From Clostridiales bacterium UBA1763 (GTDB lineage: Bacteria > Bacillota > Clostridia > Oscillospirales > Oscillospiraceae), in the NCBI GenBank assembly GCA_002314685.1, contig DCHB01000080.1:1-64000 (forward strand): a DNA stretch of 64,000 bases, given 5' to 3'. The notes under the pieces are model-generated. The model worked only from the letters and a program-made list of their open reading frames with translations. It made no database searches and had not been told where the DNA came from. The translations under genes were made by a program, and so were the position numbers. This document shows positions 27,470 through 35,819 of the stretch, one piece after another. How positions within the stretch are numbered: the stretch's first letter is position 1; each line of letters starts with the position of its first letter.

Positions 27470-28203
27470 GAAGCTTCGGAATAACTGACAAGGGAAAAGT
27501 CAGAAGCGAAAATCAAGACAGCTATATAATTGAAAACTGTGATAAAAGAGGCAGTATTGTCGCCGTAATTTGCGACGGTATGGGCGGCGCAAAGGCGGGC
27601 GACCTTGCAAGCCGACTTTCGAGCAAGGCATTCGTCAGCAGAATATTTGAAACGCTCGTAACGCCGAAGCTGTATATTAGCAACTATGAGAAGCTTCTTA
27701 AGGAAAGCGCGGAGGATGCAAACGGCGTTGTTTACGAGTACTCGCAGTTTGACTCGGATTATAACGGCATGGGAACAACTCTTGTCGGCGGAATAATTAC
27801 CCGCCGCAAGGCGTGCCTGGTCAATATAGGAGACAGCAGAGCGTATCACCTCACACCCGAGGGTATAACGCAGGTTTCAAAGGACCATTCTTATGTCGAA
27901 GAGCTTGTCGAAATGGGCGCAATCACTAAAGAACAGGCAAGAACACATCCGAAAAAGAATGTAATTACGAGAGCAGTCGGAATAGATAAATCCGTGAAGT
28001 CAGACTATTTTGAGGTGGCACTGAATAAGCACGATGCCATTTTGCTCTGCTCTGACGGACTTTCAAACATGGTAAGCGACGATGAAATGTTCAGAGCTTA
28101 TCAGGAAAAGAAAACGCCCGATGAGGCGTGCGGCGAGCTCATGAAGCTTGCACTTGACCGTGGCGCAAGAGACAATGTCTCTATTGTGCTTGTTAAGATT
28201 TGA
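27466..28203 (+). CDS. prpC: PP2C-type serine/threonine phosphatase (PrpC/Stp)
   Basis: A 245-residue PP2C phosphatase with the metal-binding motifs GKVRSENQDSY, CDGMGGAKAGDLAS, GDSRAYHL and ARDNVSIVLV. It is the cytoplasmic partner that dephosphorylates targets of the kinase encoded next. ATG 27466 overlaps the rlmN stop (ATGA). Gene order matches B. subtilis rlmN-prpC-prkC-rsgA. Confidence 0.95.
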   Translation: MRSFGITDKGKVRSENQDSYIIENCDKRGSIVAVICDGMGGAKAGDLASRLSSKAFVSRIFETLVTPKLYISNYEKLLKESAEDANGVVYEYSQFDSDYNGMGTTLVGGIITRRKACLVNIGDSRAYHLTPEGITQVSKDHSYVEELVEMGAITKEQARTHPKKNVITRAVGIDKSVKSDYFEVALNKHDAILLCSDGLSNMVSDDEMFRAYQEKKTPDEACGELMKLALDRGARDNVSIVLVKI

Positions 28204-28221
28204 TATTTGTAGGTGCTGAAT

Positions 28222-29931
28222 ATGGAAAAAAGTACTGAAAAATATATAGGAATGCTGCTCGATGGCAGGTATGAAATACTTGAGCTCATCGGCACAGGCG
28301 GCATGGCAAATGTCTATAAGGCATTGTGCCATAGACTGAACCGCTATGACGCTGTTAAAATTATGCGCGACGATACAGCCGCGGATGAGAATTTCAGAAA
28401 GCGCTTCCGTGATGAATCCAAGGCAGTCGCAATGCTTTCACATCCGAATATTGTCTCTGTTTATGACGTCAGCCATAACGATGATATTGAATATATTGTC
28501 ATGGAGCTAATAGACGGAATAAATCTTAAGCAGTATCTTAAAATGAAGGGTGCACTTTCAAGCGATGAGGTGCTTGATTTCAGTATTCAAATAGCAAGAG
28601 CGCTCGCCCATGCACACAGCAAGGGTATTATTCACAGAGATATTAAGCCTCAGAATGTAATGCTTCTCAAGGACGGGCTCATTAAGGTCGCAGACTTCGG
28701 CATAGCCGCATTACCCACTGAAAATGAGGAGTTTTCAAATGAAACCGTCGGCTCAGTGCACTATATTGCACCCGAGCAGGCGAGAGGTGCCGCGCCCGAT
28801 GCAAGAAGTGATGTATATTCTCTCGGCATTGTTATGTACGAGATGATTACAGGCAGACTGCCCTATGTCGGTAAGTCCGATGTTGAGGTCGCCGTTAAGC
28901 ACATGAATACCGATGCAATACCGCCAAGCGAAATTGTTTCGGATATTCCCGCGGAGCTTGAAAGAGTATGCCTTAAAGCAATGTCCACTGATATTGCAGA
29001 CAGATATCAAACTGCTGATGAGCTTCTCAGCGATCTTGAAAATTACCGCAACAGCCTAATTACCGCCGCTTCAAACGATTCGGGAGTTGCATCAAGCGTT
29101 ATAGAGACCGAGGATTACGAGGAAGCTGTTGACAGAAAAAAGAGAAAGCACGAAAAAAGAAAAAATAAATCGTCAATAAGCTCGGGCATTATTGCTGTTT
29201 TGATTTTTATAATGATAGTCCTTGTATTTACAATAGGCTATTTTATGAAGGATATGTTCTCAAATCCCGAGCAGATTGAGGTGCCCGACTTTGTAGGTCG
29301 ATATTATGAGGATGTTATAAACGATTCCGATTATAACGAGCAATATAACTTCACCGTCACCTTTAAGGCGGACGATGAGCACGAAAGCGGCATAATTATA
29401 GAACAGACGCCCAAGGAAGGCGTAAAGAAGATTATAAGCGACAAGGATACAAAAATTGACGTTGAGCTTGTATGCTCGGGCGAGGTTGTTCCCGAAGATA
29501 ATGTAAAACAGGCAGAGGTGCCCGATGTTACAAATAAGGAGCTGTCCGAGGCTGTTGCCACTCTCAAGAATTCGGGCTTTAGTTATGTTGTAAACGAGGT
29601 GTCCTCACAGAGTATTACAAAGGGCTGTGTTGTAAACACATCTCCCGCCGCGGGTGAAGAGGCATCGACCGACACGCAGATAATTATTACCGTCAGCACG
29701 GGACCGCAGACTGTGACAACAAATGTGCCCAAGCTGATAGGCTTGTCTAAGAATGCAGCTATCGAGAAAATTGAGGCTAATAATCTCAGCGTTGGTGAAA
29801 TTACCAAGGTTGACAGCGAATACGAGGAAGGCACTGTTATATGGCAGAGCATTGATTCGGGCGAAACCGTTGAGGAGCACACAACGATAGATATTCAGAT
29901 TTCACGCGGAAATGCTGACGGTGGCGCATGA
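28222..29931 (+). CDS. prkC: PASTA-domain serine/threonine protein kinase
   Basis: A 569-residue transmembrane kinase. The kinase domain spans about residues 10-270 with GTGGMANVYKA, AVKIM, HRDIKPQNV and VADFGIA. A basic linker (DRKKRKHEKRKNKS) precedes the transmembrane helix near 317-340. Three PASTA repeats follow (IEVPDFVG, AEVPDVTN, TNVPKLIG). PrkC senses muropeptides or lipid II and controls growth and spore germination. ATG 28222 is placed 7 nt after AGGTG. Confidence 0.96.
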   Translation: MEKSTEKYIGMLLDGRYEILELIGTGGMANVYKALCHRLNRYDAVKIMRDDTAADENFRKRFRDESKAVAMLSHPNIVSVYDVSHNDDIEYIVMELIDGINLKQYLKMKGALSSDEVLDFSIQIARALAHAHSKGIIHRDIKPQNVMLLKDGLIKVADFGIAALPTENEEFSNETVGSVHYIAPEQARGAAPDARSDVYSLGIVMYEMITGRLPYVGKSDVEVAVKHMNTDAIPPSEIVSDIPAELERVCLKAMSTDIADRYQTADELLSDLENYRNSLITAASNDSGVASSVIETEDYEEAVDRKKRKHEKRKNKSSISSGIIAVLIFIMIVLVFTIGYFMKDMFSNPEQIEVPDFVGRYYEDVINDSDYNEQYNFTVTFKADDEHESGIIIEQTPKEGVKKIISDKDTKIDVELVCSGEVVPEDNVKQAEVPDVTNKELSEAVATLKNSGFSYVVNEVSSQSITKGCVVNTSPAAGEEASTDTQIIITVSTGPQTVTTNVPKLIGLSKNAAIEKIEANNLSVGEITKVDSEYEEGTVIWQSIDSGETVEEHTTIDIQISRGNADGGA

Positions 29932-30812
29932 TAATGGAAGGCACTATTATTAAAGCACTGAGCGGGTTTTACTATGTAAGCAGTGACGACACGGTGTATG
30001 AGTGCAGAGCAAGAGGCAAATTCAGACTTGACGGCACCTCTCCCTTAGTCGGCGATAAGGTCAGCTTTATTGCTCAGTCGAATAATAAGGGATATATAGA
30101 AAAGGTTGTTGACAGAAAAAACTTCTTTATCCGTCCCGCTGTTGCAAATATTGACTGCCTTGTGTTTGTAGCTGCTAATACAAATCCGATTACAGACCCG
30201 TTTTTAATAGACAGAGTATCCGTTATTGCCGAGGAAGCCGACTGCGAGCTTGTTGTCTGCATAAACAAAACAGACCTTGACTCAGCCGATGAGTTATACG
30301 AAATATATTCGCACTCAGGCTTTACCACAATACGAACAAGTGCCGCAACGGGTGAGGGAATATCTCAGTTAGAGCAGGCGCTTCGCGGGAAAATTTGCGC
30401 CTTCACGGGAAATTCAGGCGTCGGCAAGTCGAGCATATTAAATGCCATTGTTCCCGAATTTAATATTCAGGTCGGGGATGTCAGCCAAAAGCTCGGCAGA
30501 GGCAAGCATACAACAAGGCACGTTGAATTATACAGCATCGGCAACGACACATATATTGCCGATACTCCGGGCTTTGCATCCTTTGAAATTGAGATGATGC
30601 AGACCATAGAAAAGCAGAATTTGCAGTACGATTTCAGAGAATTCAAGAAATACAGCGGTCAATGCAGATTTGCCGACTGTGCCCATATAAAGGAGCCCGG
30701 CTGCGTTGTGTCTGAGGCTGTAAATAATGGGCTTATTATGCCGAGCAGGTATCAGTCGTATAAAAGACTGTATGAGCTTTCTGCACAAAATAAGCTATGG
30801 GAAACTAAATAA
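29928..30812 (+). CDS. rsgA: Ribosome small subunit-dependent GTPase A
   Basis: A 294-residue circularly permuted GTPase for late 30S assembly. An OB-fold N-terminus is followed by G4 NKTD, then G1 GNSGVGKSS and G3 DTPGF, and a C-terminal zinc site CRFADCAHIKEPGC. It overlaps the kinase gene (ATGA). rpe and thiN, which follow in B. subtilis, are absent; a terminator comes next. Confidence 0.96.
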   Translation: MIMEGTIIKALSGFYYVSSDDTVYECRARGKFRLDGTSPLVGDKVSFIAQSNNKGYIEKVVDRKNFFIRPAVANIDCLVFVAANTNPITDPFLIDRVSVIAEEADCELVVCINKTDLDSADELYEIYSHSGFTTIRTSAATGEGISQLEQALRGKICAFTGNSGVGKSSILNAIVPEFNIQVGDVSQKLGRGKHTTRHVELYSIGNDTYIADTPGFASFEIEMMQTIEKQNLQYDFREFKKYSGQCRFADCAHIKEPGCVVSEAVNNGLIMPSRYQSYKRLYELSAQNKLWETK

Positions 30813-30838
30813 TAATTAAACCGCCCTCTGCATAGAGT
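30810..30838 (+). promoter_or_regulatory. Candidate SigE-type promoter in the rsgA terminator loop
   Basis: TAATAAT (30810-30816) and CATAGAGT (30831-30838) are spaced by 14 nt. Against the B. subtilis SigE consensus KMATATT / CATACAHT they match 6 of 7 and 6 of 8 positions. The RNA would start near 30845, inside the terminator loop. Confidence 0.45.
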
Positions 30839-30867
30839 TTAATAATCTGTGCAGGGAGGCGGTTTTT
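30818..30867 (+). terminator. Intrinsic terminator after rsgA with promoter-like loop
   Basis: AAACCGCCCTCTGCA (30818-30832) pairs, with one bulge, with 30850-30864, and a T-run follows. The loop contains CATAGAGT (30831-30838), discussed as a sporulation-type -10 element for the following small gene. Confidence 0.85.
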
Positions 30868-30887
30868 TGCATAAGGGGAAGCATTCA

Positions 30888-31019
30888 ATGTTTGCGACTG
30901 TAATAATACTATTAGGCGTGGTGATAATCCTGTCAATTGTTTTGCCGTCTTCTTTTTGGTGGTTTATATTGGCGGCGTGCCTTATATACTTCGGCTTATG
31001 GCTTAAAAGATGTAGGTAG
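30888..31019 (+). CDS. Small (43-residue) membrane protein
   Basis: The frame MFATVIILLGVV to FGLWLKRCR encodes 43 residues with two close hydrophobic stretches and a positively charged end, typical of a small Firmicutes membrane protein. AAGGGG lies about 9 nt before the ATG. The upstream terminator loop holds a sporulation-type promoter candidate. I do not recognise a named family, and such short frames can arise by chance. Confidence 0.55.
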   Translation: MFATVIILLGVVIILSIVLPSSFWWFILAACLIYFGLWLKRCR

Positions 31020-31080
31020 ATTTGTAATAATATAATCCACAGCGAATATGCTTGTATAAAAAGTGCAAAGGAGTATTGCT

Positions 31081-32565
31081 ATGGAAATAGGGCTCGAGAA
31101 GAAGTTTATAAGCTGTTTTCAGCTGTTGTATAGCTCTGAAAGAAACATCGAGGTCAGCGGCGATATTGTTGTTCCCGATACAAAGAACGATATTCAAAGC
31201 ATTATTTACGCGAACGCAAAATATAAAATAAGGTCAAAGGATACCGAAACGGGAAAAATAACAATAAAAGGTGAACTGGAATACTCAGCGGCGTATGTTC
31301 CCGCTGACGGAAACGGAATAAGCGTATTAAAATCAGAGCTTCCGTTTGAATTTGTTTTCGAGTCTGAGGATATAGACAGCAGTTCGTTTACCGAAGCTCA
31401 TATAAGTGTAAGCAATGTTGAAACAAGGATGCTTAATCCGAGAAAAATAATGGTCAGCATACAGTTAAATGTAAAAGCCTTATGCTATGGTATATCGGAT
31501 TTCGTTTGGTATAAACAGCCGAAGGAGCAAATAAAAAACTGCTTTTTCAAGCAGTCAAACCATAGGGTTGATGTAATAAGCCTTGTAACGGAAAAAACTT
31601 TCTCGATAGAGGATGAAGCGGAAATAAATAATATAAATGAAAATACACAGCTTGTATTCAGCGATGTGAGATTTGTTTTCGACTCTGCCGAGGCGGTAGG
31701 CTCAAAGCTTGTTGTAAAGGGTCATGCAAATGCAAATATTATTCTGGCTAATAACGACAGACTTGAAACGGTAAGTAAAACCGTAAGCTATTCGCAGATT
31801 TTTGAGCTGCCGGAAAGGGATATTACACCTATATTTGGAGCTGAAATCCTGCCGACGGGTGATTATTTCGAGCTTTCAGAGGGCAAAATCAGCTTTGAAG
31901 CACACGCGGTTATTCAAATTTACTGCAAGCAGGAATGCGATATTGAATATCTTGAGGACGCTTATGCCTGCGGGAAAAAACTGAGCAGCATAAAAGCAGA
32001 GAAAAGCATAGATTTCAACACGAAGGTAATAAGCCTGCAGGAGAAAACAAAACTGACAGGCACGTCAAGCGCGGAGATAAGTGAAATACTGTTAAGCGAG
32101 GTACAAACGGTAAATCCGAAAATAATCGACGAAAATATTATCGTTCCCTTGTCGGCAAGTGTTGTATATTCGGATGCTTCTGGTAAGCTTTATATGAGTA
32201 AAATGAACGGAAGCATCAAAGCCGACATAAGCGAAATGAAGACAAACAGCATAGAAAAAACTGAAGTAATAATAGAAAACAAAAAGTCAAACTATAACGG
32301 AAATGAGATATCAGTATCAGTATCTGCCAGCATCAATATTATGCTGACAGAAAGAAAAACGCTGAGTATTATTTCGGAAATATCGCTTGATGAGCTTGAG
32401 GATAAAAAGCCTGCGCCGTCTGCATATCTTGTATCGACAGATAACAGCGACCTGTGGAGTCTTGCAAAAAAGTATAGCTCAAGCGTTGAAGCGATAGCGA
32501 AATATAACGTCATTGACGCTGATGCTAATATAAGTGAGAAGCTTCTGTTTATTCCGAGATTATAA
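31081..32565 (+). CDS. DUF3794 (SPOCS) and LysM domain protein, SipL-like
   Basis: A 494-residue protein with an N-terminal DUF3794/SPOCS region (IEVSGDIVVPDTKNDIQSIIYANAKYKI), further SPOCS-like strands, and a C-terminal LysM domain (YLVSTDNSDLWSLAKKYSSSVEAIAKYNVID). This is the layout of C. difficile SipL, which uses its LysM domain to bind SpoIVA during coat assembly. spoIVA lies 16 kb downstream. AAAGGAG decides the ATG at 31081. TAATAAT-13-AATATGCT at 31025-31052 is a weak SigE-like promoter. The SipL assignment is by architecture. Confidence 0.75.
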   Translation: MEIGLEKKFISCFQLLYSSERNIEVSGDIVVPDTKNDIQSIIYANAKYKIRSKDTETGKITIKGELEYSAAYVPADGNGISVLKSELPFEFVFESEDIDSSSFTEAHISVSNVETRMLNPRKIMVSIQLNVKALCYGISDFVWYKQPKEQIKNCFFKQSNHRVDVISLVTEKTFSIEDEAEINNINENTQLVFSDVRFVFDSAEAVGSKLVVKGHANANIILANNDRLETVSKTVSYSQIFELPERDITPIFGAEILPTGDYFELSEGKISFEAHAVIQIYCKQECDIEYLEDAYACGKKLSSIKAEKSIDFNTKVISLQEKTKLTGTSSAEISEILLSEVQTVNPKIIDENIIVPLSASVVYSDASGKLYMSKMNGSIKADISEMKTNSIEKTEVIIENKKSNYNGNEISVSVSASINIMLTERKTLSIISEISLDELEDKKPAPSAYLVSTDNSDLWSLAKKYSSSVEAIAKYNVIDADANISEKLLFIPRL

Positions 32566-32569
32566 TGGA

Positions 32570-32603
32570 AAAATCCACAGCAACGAATGTTGCTGTGGAT
32601 TTT
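32570..32603. terminator. Bidirectional terminator between the LysM gene and the DUF3048 gene
   Basis: A perfect 15-bp stem (32570-32584 with 32589-32603), GAAT loop, with an A-run before and a T-run after, so it can serve both converging genes. Confidence 0.95.
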
Positions 32604-32612
32604 TAGGTTTAA

Positions 32613-33659
32613 TCAGAATTGAATATTGCCTGAGCCGTCGAGCGGGGCAATGCTGATAAAGGTTTTGCCGACGCTGAGAGAAAGGGGAGTGCCGTCAGTA
32701 AGTGTGTAGTGGAAATTGTCGTTGCGGTCGGCGCGTTCCCAATTGATTTCAACATATTTGCCGCCCGTGCAGAAGTAGCCTGTACCCGAGCCGACAACAT
32801 TCATTTCGCGGTGACCCTTGTTATCAACAACAGAGTTGCCGATGTTAAGGATAATAACATTTGCAAAATCAATGTGCGTATCGTCGCCGTCGGTATATTC
32901 GGTGCCGTTAATAAATGCGTTGTAGCAAGCTCTTGCGGCGTCATACTTAAGCTCGGTTGCGGTGCTTGAAAGATATGTAATAGTAAAATCGGTGGAGGAT
33001 TTATCGCACTGAGTTACAGCGTTTGCGCTGAAGGAAAGACCGTAAGTGGTATCAAATCCCTCGGGATGCTCGGTTGTGAAGGTTTTTTCGGAATATTCTG
33101 CAATAGCGGAGCCCTTAGCATACAAGGTGTGCTCATAGCTGACCTTGCCGACTCTGTCGGGGTCGCGCACCCATGCACTGCCTGCCGCGCCGTAGGTAGC
33201 GTCAATATCGCTTATGCCGTACTGCTTAATATCAGATCTTGCCTGGTTGCTGCCGCCGCAGTGGACATATATGGCATCGTATGACTGAGCAAGGCTTACA
33301 TAGTAGGGGCGCGCACTTCGGATATAACCGACATCAATTTCGCTGACATCGTTAAATACAGCCATCATACGTGTAATATCGCCTTCAACAAGTGCTTCAT
33401 AAATAATGCTTGCATTTGAAAGTCCCTTGCAGGGGCGTGCACTCGGGTGATTATTTATCATTACGCAGTACGGGCGCGCAGAGCTCGTATCGGTTGTTGC
33501 CTTTTCGCCCGTAAGCGGATTTATTGGACCTGTGTATGTATCGTTTACATTCAGACCGTCGCTGTTAATGTCGGGTGCCTCACTCTTATCTTTACCGCAA
33601 GCCGTGAAAAGACATAGACAGCAGCAAATCGAGAGAATAAAAGCTATAAGTCGTTTCAA
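32613..33659 (-). CDS. DUF3048 domain lipoprotein (YerB-like)
   Basis: About 348 residues. The N-terminus (KRLIAFILSICCCLCLFTACGKD) is a lipoprotein signal with lipobox LFTAC. The mature part contains the DUF3048 hallmarks ARPYCVMINNHPSARP, YEALVEGDITRMMAVF and YIRSARPYYVSLAQSYDAIYVHCGGS. The function of YerB-like proteins is unknown. GAGGTG at 33667-33672 is correctly spaced for TTG 33659; the longer GTG at 33674 overlaps that Shine-Dalgarno sequence. The protein is predicted to sit on the outer face of the membrane. Confidence 0.88.
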   Translation of the reverse strand: MKRLIAFILSICCCLCLFTACGKDKSEAPDINSDGLNVNDTYTGPINPLTGEKATTDTSSARPYCVMINNHPSARPCKGLSNASIIYEALVEGDITRMMAVFNDVSEIDVGYIRSARPYYVSLAQSYDAIYVHCGGSNQARSDIKQYGISDIDATYGAAGSAWVRDPDRVGKVSYEHTLYAKGSAIAEYSEKTFTTEHPEGFDTTYGLSFSANAVTQCDKSSTDFTITYLSSTATELKYDAARACYNAFINGTEYTDGDDTHIDFANVIILNIGNSVVDNKGHREMNVVGSGTGYFCTGGKYVEINWERADRNDNFHYTLTDGTPLSLSVGKTFISIAPLDGSGNIQF

Positions 33660-33697
33660 ATCGAAACACCTCACAATATAAGATCTTTTGCGTTCTA

Positions 33698-33726
33698 ATA
33701 ATACTACTTAATACTTTGGTTGTCAA
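33698..33726 (-). promoter_or_regulatory. SigA-type promoter for the DUF3048 gene
   Basis: On the minus strand, TTGACA (33726-33721) and TATTAT (33703-33698) are spaced by 17 nt. Its -35 overlaps that of the divergent promoter. Confidence 0.75.
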
Positions 33727-33748
33727 ATTTGTGAACATATGTTAATAT
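33720..33748 (+). promoter_or_regulatory. SigA-type promoter for the DUF436 gene
   Basis: TTGTCA (33720-33725) and TAATAT (33743-33748) are spaced by 17 nt. The -35 shares five bases with the minus-strand -35. Confidence 0.6.
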
Positions 33749-33766
33749 ATATGCGGAGATGATATT

Positions 33767-34303
33767 ATGAACATTATTGAAGATACAAAATCAGCGGTTT
33801 CCGAGCTAATAGAGAAGTCGAAGCTTAAAAGCGGAGACCTTGTTGTGGTCGGTTGCTCGTCAAGTGAGATACTCGGAGAGCATATAGGAAAAGGCTCATC
33901 ACCCGAAACGGGAGTGGATGTCGCTAAGACAATATTAGACACTCTTAACGCTAAGGGAATTTTTCTTGCCGCGCAGTGCTGTGAGCACTTAAACCGCGCA
34001 CTCGTAATCGAAAGAGAAGCGGCTGAAAAGTTTATGTATGATGAGGTTTGCGTAAGACCTATGCCCAAGGCGGGCGGCTCATTTGCAACGGCTGTATATG
34101 ATAATATGACAGACCCAGTTGTTGTTGAGCATGTTAAGGCAAAAGCGGGCATTGATATCGGCTGTACGCTTATCGGAATGCACCTTAAGGATGTCGCAGT
34201 GCCGCTGAGACTCTCTATAAAGAAAATCGGCGAGGCAAGCGTAAATGCCGCCTATACAAGACCTAAGCTAATAGGTGGAATAAGAGCACATTATCCTGAA
34301 TAA
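33767..34303 (+). CDS. DUF436/TIGR01440 family protein (YwlG-like)
   Basis: A 178-residue protein of the TIGR01440/DUF436 family: VVGCSSSEILGEHIGKGSSPETG, AAQCCEHLNRALVIEREAA and IGCTLIGMHLKDVAVPLR. The family resembles B. subtilis YwlG; its function is not known. It is monocistronic, with its own promoter and terminator, and is divergent from the DUF3048 gene. Confidence 0.9.
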   Translation: MNIIEDTKSAVSELIEKSKLKSGDLVVVGCSSSEILGEHIGKGSSPETGVDVAKTILDTLNAKGIFLAAQCCEHLNRALVIEREAAEKFMYDEVCVRPMPKAGGSFATAVYDNMTDPVVVEHVKAKAGIDIGCTLIGMHLKDVAVPLRLSIKKIGEASVNAAYTRPKLIGGIRAHYPE

Positions 34304-34305
34304 CC

Positions 34306-34332
34306 AAAAGAGGGCTCTGTGAGCCCTCTTTT
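34306..34332 (+). terminator. Intrinsic terminator after the DUF436 gene
   Basis: A perfect 12-bp stem (34306-34317 with 34321-34332) around a 3-nt loop; the right arm ends in TTTT. Confidence 0.9.
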
Positions 34333-34407
34333 GATTTACAAAGAAGCATTATATATTTGTATGCGAGTTTTATGTCGCAAAATGTGATATTCAGTAGCTT
34401 TTGAATA

Positions 34408-34436
34408 TTGAATATGCTGTCTGAATGTGTTATTAT
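34408..34436 (+). promoter_or_regulatory. SigA-type promoter for the M28 peptidase gene
   Basis: TTGAAT (34408-34413) and TATTAT (34431-34436) are spaced by 17 nt. A second TTGACA at 34445-34450 has no good -10 partner. Confidence 0.55.
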
Positions 34437-34492
34437 ACCAACACTTGACATTGTATCAAATGATAGTTTTAGAAAGAGAGAAATTTAGTTTT

Positions 34493-35740
34493 ATGAAACT
34501 TGATTCGCTGATTAACGCAAAGGACCGTGCCGCCCAATTTATGATGGACGACATTAAGAAAATCTGCACCACCATGCCCAAGCGAGACCCGGGCTCGGAG
34601 GGTGAAAGGCAGGTCAGTGAATATTTTAAGAAGCTTTGTCTTGAGGAATACGGCTGTGATGAAGCTCATGTTGAGAGCTTTAAGGAGCACCCCTATTCAT
34701 TCTTCGGCTGGACATGGGTAACATTTACAATGACCATACTCGCGGCAGTTTTCTGCTTTTTCCAGATCAGAGTGCTGTCAGTTGCATCTGTCATTCTGTC
34801 GGTTTTGGGCTGGCTGCTTTGCATTTTGCAGTTTGGAATGTATCTTCCCGTAATCGACTGGCTTTTCCCCGAAAAGACAGGTCACAGCATGTGGGCAGTG
34901 AAAAAGCCCAAGGGCGAAGTGAAGGCTCGCGTTTTTATCTGCGGTCACAGTGATGCCGTGTGGGAGTGGCCCGTAAACTATGCACTCGGCGGTGTGGGCT
35001 TTGAGGGGCACATGGCAATCTCCGCTATTGGTACTCTCTATTATCTTGCCGTTGCGATTATGCAGGTTTGCGGTGCTGATGCCGCCCTTACTCACACTAT
35101 GTCGCTTTGGGGTATAATTTTCCTGCCCTTTGAAGTCGGTATGTTCTTCATGTGGTCATGGTGGGATGCCGAGGGCAAAAGCCACATTGTTGACGGTGCA
35201 AACGACAATCTGTCAGGCTGCTACATGGGGCTTGCACTGCTCAAGGAGCTTAAGGAGCAGGGCATCGAGCTTGAGAACACTGAAATCGGTGTTATCTGCG
35301 CAGGCTCTGAGGAAGCAGGTCTTCGCGGCTCATTAGCATGGTGTGAGGCACATAAGGGCGAATTTGACGATGTGCCAACCTATATTTATTCCTACGACAC
35401 CATCTATGACCCGAAGTACCTCATGGCAAACTACCGCGACTTAAATGCCACACTCAAAACGGACAAGGCACTCTGCGATCTGTTTATGGATAGCGCTGAG
35501 GAGCTCGGAATAAACTGTGTTAAAGGCTTTGTTCCACCTCTGGGTGGAGCCACCGACGGTGCTGCTTTTGTTAAATACGGCATGCGTGCCGCAAGCATCA
35601 CAGGACTTAACCACAAGCTTGAAAAGTATTACCACACAAGACTTGACACCTACGATAACATGAATAAGCAGGGGCTTGCTGACTGCTATGCCGTTACCTG
35701 CAAGGTGCTCGAGCATATAGAAAACGGATATAAGCTATAA
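34493..35740 (+). CDS. M28 family metallopeptidase with membrane hairpins
   Basis: A 415-residue zinc aminopeptidase-like protein. The metal ligands are recognisable in order: GHSDAVW, DGANDNLSG, GSEEAGLRGS and YYHTRLDTYDN. Two pairs of hydrophobic helices interrupt the enzyme: about residues 70-120 before the first His, and about 170-225 between the His and Asp motifs. The catalytic domain is therefore probably membrane-held. ATG 34493 has only a weak AGAGAG upstream. It is a single-gene unit; the substrate is unknown. Confidence 0.88.
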   Translation: MKLDSLINAKDRAAQFMMDDIKKICTTMPKRDPGSEGERQVSEYFKKLCLEEYGCDEAHVESFKEHPYSFFGWTWVTFTMTILAAVFCFFQIRVLSVASVILSVLGWLLCILQFGMYLPVIDWLFPEKTGHSMWAVKKPKGEVKARVFICGHSDAVWEWPVNYALGGVGFEGHMAISAIGTLYYLAVAIMQVCGADAALTHTMSLWGIIFLPFEVGMFFMWSWWDAEGKSHIVDGANDNLSGCYMGLALLKELKEQGIELENTEIGVICAGSEEAGLRGSLAWCEAHKGEFDDVPTYIYSYDTIYDPKYLMANYRDLNATLKTDKALCDLFMDSAEELGINCVKGFVPPLGGATDGAAFVKYGMRAASITGLNHKLEKYYHTRLDTYDNMNKQGLADCYAVTCKVLEHIENGYKL

Positions 35741-35745
35741 ACAAT

Positions 35746-35785
35746 AAAACGCCTCTGTTTACTGTATCAAAACGGAGGCGTTTTT
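35746..35785. terminator. Bidirectional terminator between the M28 gene and dapA
   Basis: A 15-bp stem with one G-T pair (35746-35760 with 35770-35784), flanked by AAAA and TTTTT. Confidence 0.92.
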
Positions 35786-35819
35786 GACGGGATTAAAATA
35801 AGTCTTTAATAGACCTCTC

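Noticed and set aside
33767..34303. Functional assignment of the DUF436 gene as an amidohydrolase or aminotransferase
   Set aside because: Only family similarity to YwlG/TIGR01440 is visible; no catalytic signature supports an activity.
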